Assembly (NCBI RefSeq): GCF_008033445.1
Contig: NZ_VNKO01000005.1
Location: forward strand, 1-64,000
Origin: Vulcaniibacterium gelatinicum
Lineage (GTDB): Bacteria > Pseudomonadota > Gammaproteobacteria > Xanthomonadales > Xanthomonadaceae
Reading direction: 5' to 3'
DNA length: 64,000 nt
A model generated the notes under the pieces. That model was not told the DNA's origin, ran no database searches, and saw only the letters and a list, made by a program, of their open reading frames with translations. Each line of letters starts with the position of its first letter. Position 1 is the first letter of the stretch. Below are positions 63,543 to 64,000 of this stretch, in pieces. The position numbers were made by a program, and so were the translations under genes.

Positions 63543-64000
63543 CTAGCCGCGTTCGAGTACCGGCGGCAGGGGGCAGTGCAGCACAGCGCAGACCGTGCGC
63601 AGCAATTCCGCTTCGACCACATTCACGCGGCCGTCGTGCGCGACCGTCGCCGCCAGCGCTTCCACCAGCGACTGCTTGGCGAGCGGGTCGAGCGCGTCCA
63701 GCGGCGCCCAGACCGCGTCCAGCGCCTGTACGCTGCTGTCGGGCGGGAGATACGGCAAATGTTCCTGCGGCAGGACATGCTGCAAGCCGGCCAGGTAGGC
63801 GCGCTGCGCCTCGGCCGGATCGTCGTGGCCGGACTGTGCCACCACGCCCAGCAGCGCGGCCACCTCGCCGCGCACCTGGGTGAGCCGGCGCCGCCCGAAG
63901 CGCGCGTAACGCGCCGGATCGAGTGCCTCGCGCACCTGCACCCGCAGCAGTTGCGCCAGGCAGTATTCGAACAGCGACACCCGGCCGTCGGCATGCGCCA
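63543..64000 (-). CDS. C-terminal part of an M48-like/TerB-like protein (runs off the window)
   Basis: The reading frame is open to the window edge and ends at 63543; only the last 152 residues are visible. Two similar segments, HADGRVSLFEYCLAQLL and AHDGRVNVVEAELLRTV, show the D-G-x-[VI]-x-x-x-E pattern of TerB-like domains. The tail, CAVLHCPLPPVLERG, resembles the C-terminus of M48 family metalloproteases of Xanthomonads. The protease domain, if present, lies beyond the window, so the call rests on the tail alone. Confidence 0.65.
   Translation of the reverse strand, partial: AHADGRVSLFEYCLAQLLRVQVREALDPARYARFGRRRLTQVRGEVAALLGVVAQSGHDDPAEAQRAYLAGLQHVLPQEHLPYLPPDSSVQALDAVWAPLDALDPLAKQSLVEALAATVAHDGRVNVVEAELLRTVCAVLHCPLPPVLERG

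Overview
This is a very GC-rich window (about 70%) from a gammaproteobacterium. The Lysobacteraceae/Xanthomonadaceae (Lysobacter, Luteimonas or a near relative) fit best. That placement is inferred from gene content and order: an incomplete PTS before mgtE; algH-ruvX-pyrB; pilU/pilT divergent from yggS-proC; a metX-metB-hom operon under a SAM-I riboswitch; a large TonB-dependent receptor; and many promoters whose -10 box lies about 6 nt from the start codon. No tRNA, rRNA, CRISPR array, phage or intact transposon was seen. Coding density is extreme and several convergent pairs touch or overlap.

Layout. 0-4.1 kb: EIIA-Man type protein, HPr and enzyme I of a permease-less phosphorelay, then the magnesium channel mgtE. 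4.1-8.4 kb (minus): algH-ruvX-pyrB and the twitching ATPases pilT-pilU. 8.5-17 kb: yggS, proC, a C39-like peptidase lipoprotein with its small partner, a BtuF-like protein and pdxH (minus), then glycerate kinase, aroK-aroB, a WGR mini-protein and hemE. 17-29.7 kb: a giant hybrid histidine kinase, a yceI-cytochrome b561-yceI operon, a glutaredoxin-like gene, sdaA, and an overlapping pair made of a propeller-sensing diguanylate cyclase and a MASE1-GGDEF-EAL protein. 29.6-33.3 kb (minus): metX-metB-hom with riboswitch. 33.4-41.8 kb: secreted propeller lipoprotein, M23 peptidase, prfC, CBS protein, glycosyltransferase, thioredoxin-type arsenate reductase, mtgA, hslO and an exported protein of unknown role.

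41.9-51.8 kb is the least conventional part. It holds a TonB-dependent receptor, a small exported Cys protein, two TPR-2-oxoglutarate oxygenases of different families, an exported Cys protein, a methyltransferase and a TPR-sulfotransferase. This looks like a modification locus beside an outer-membrane receptor and is my best candidate for an undescribed system.

51.8-56.8 kb is a gluconeogenesis/beta-oxidation switch: a TetR regulator apparently cotranscribed with GTP-type PEP carboxykinase and divergent from fadE, with operator-like palindromes over both promoters. 56.9-64 kb: DUF922 putative protease, an NTP/NDP-translocase-like MFS protein, a GMC oxidoreductase, a PAS-GAF-PAS-GGDEF-EAL protein, and the 3' end of a gene resembling the C-terminus of M48-family proteins.

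Two large palindromes with identical outer arms (10.1 and 17.0 kb) lie between convergent genes and supply the C-terminal codons and stops of their neighbours. They look like REP-type mobile repeats.
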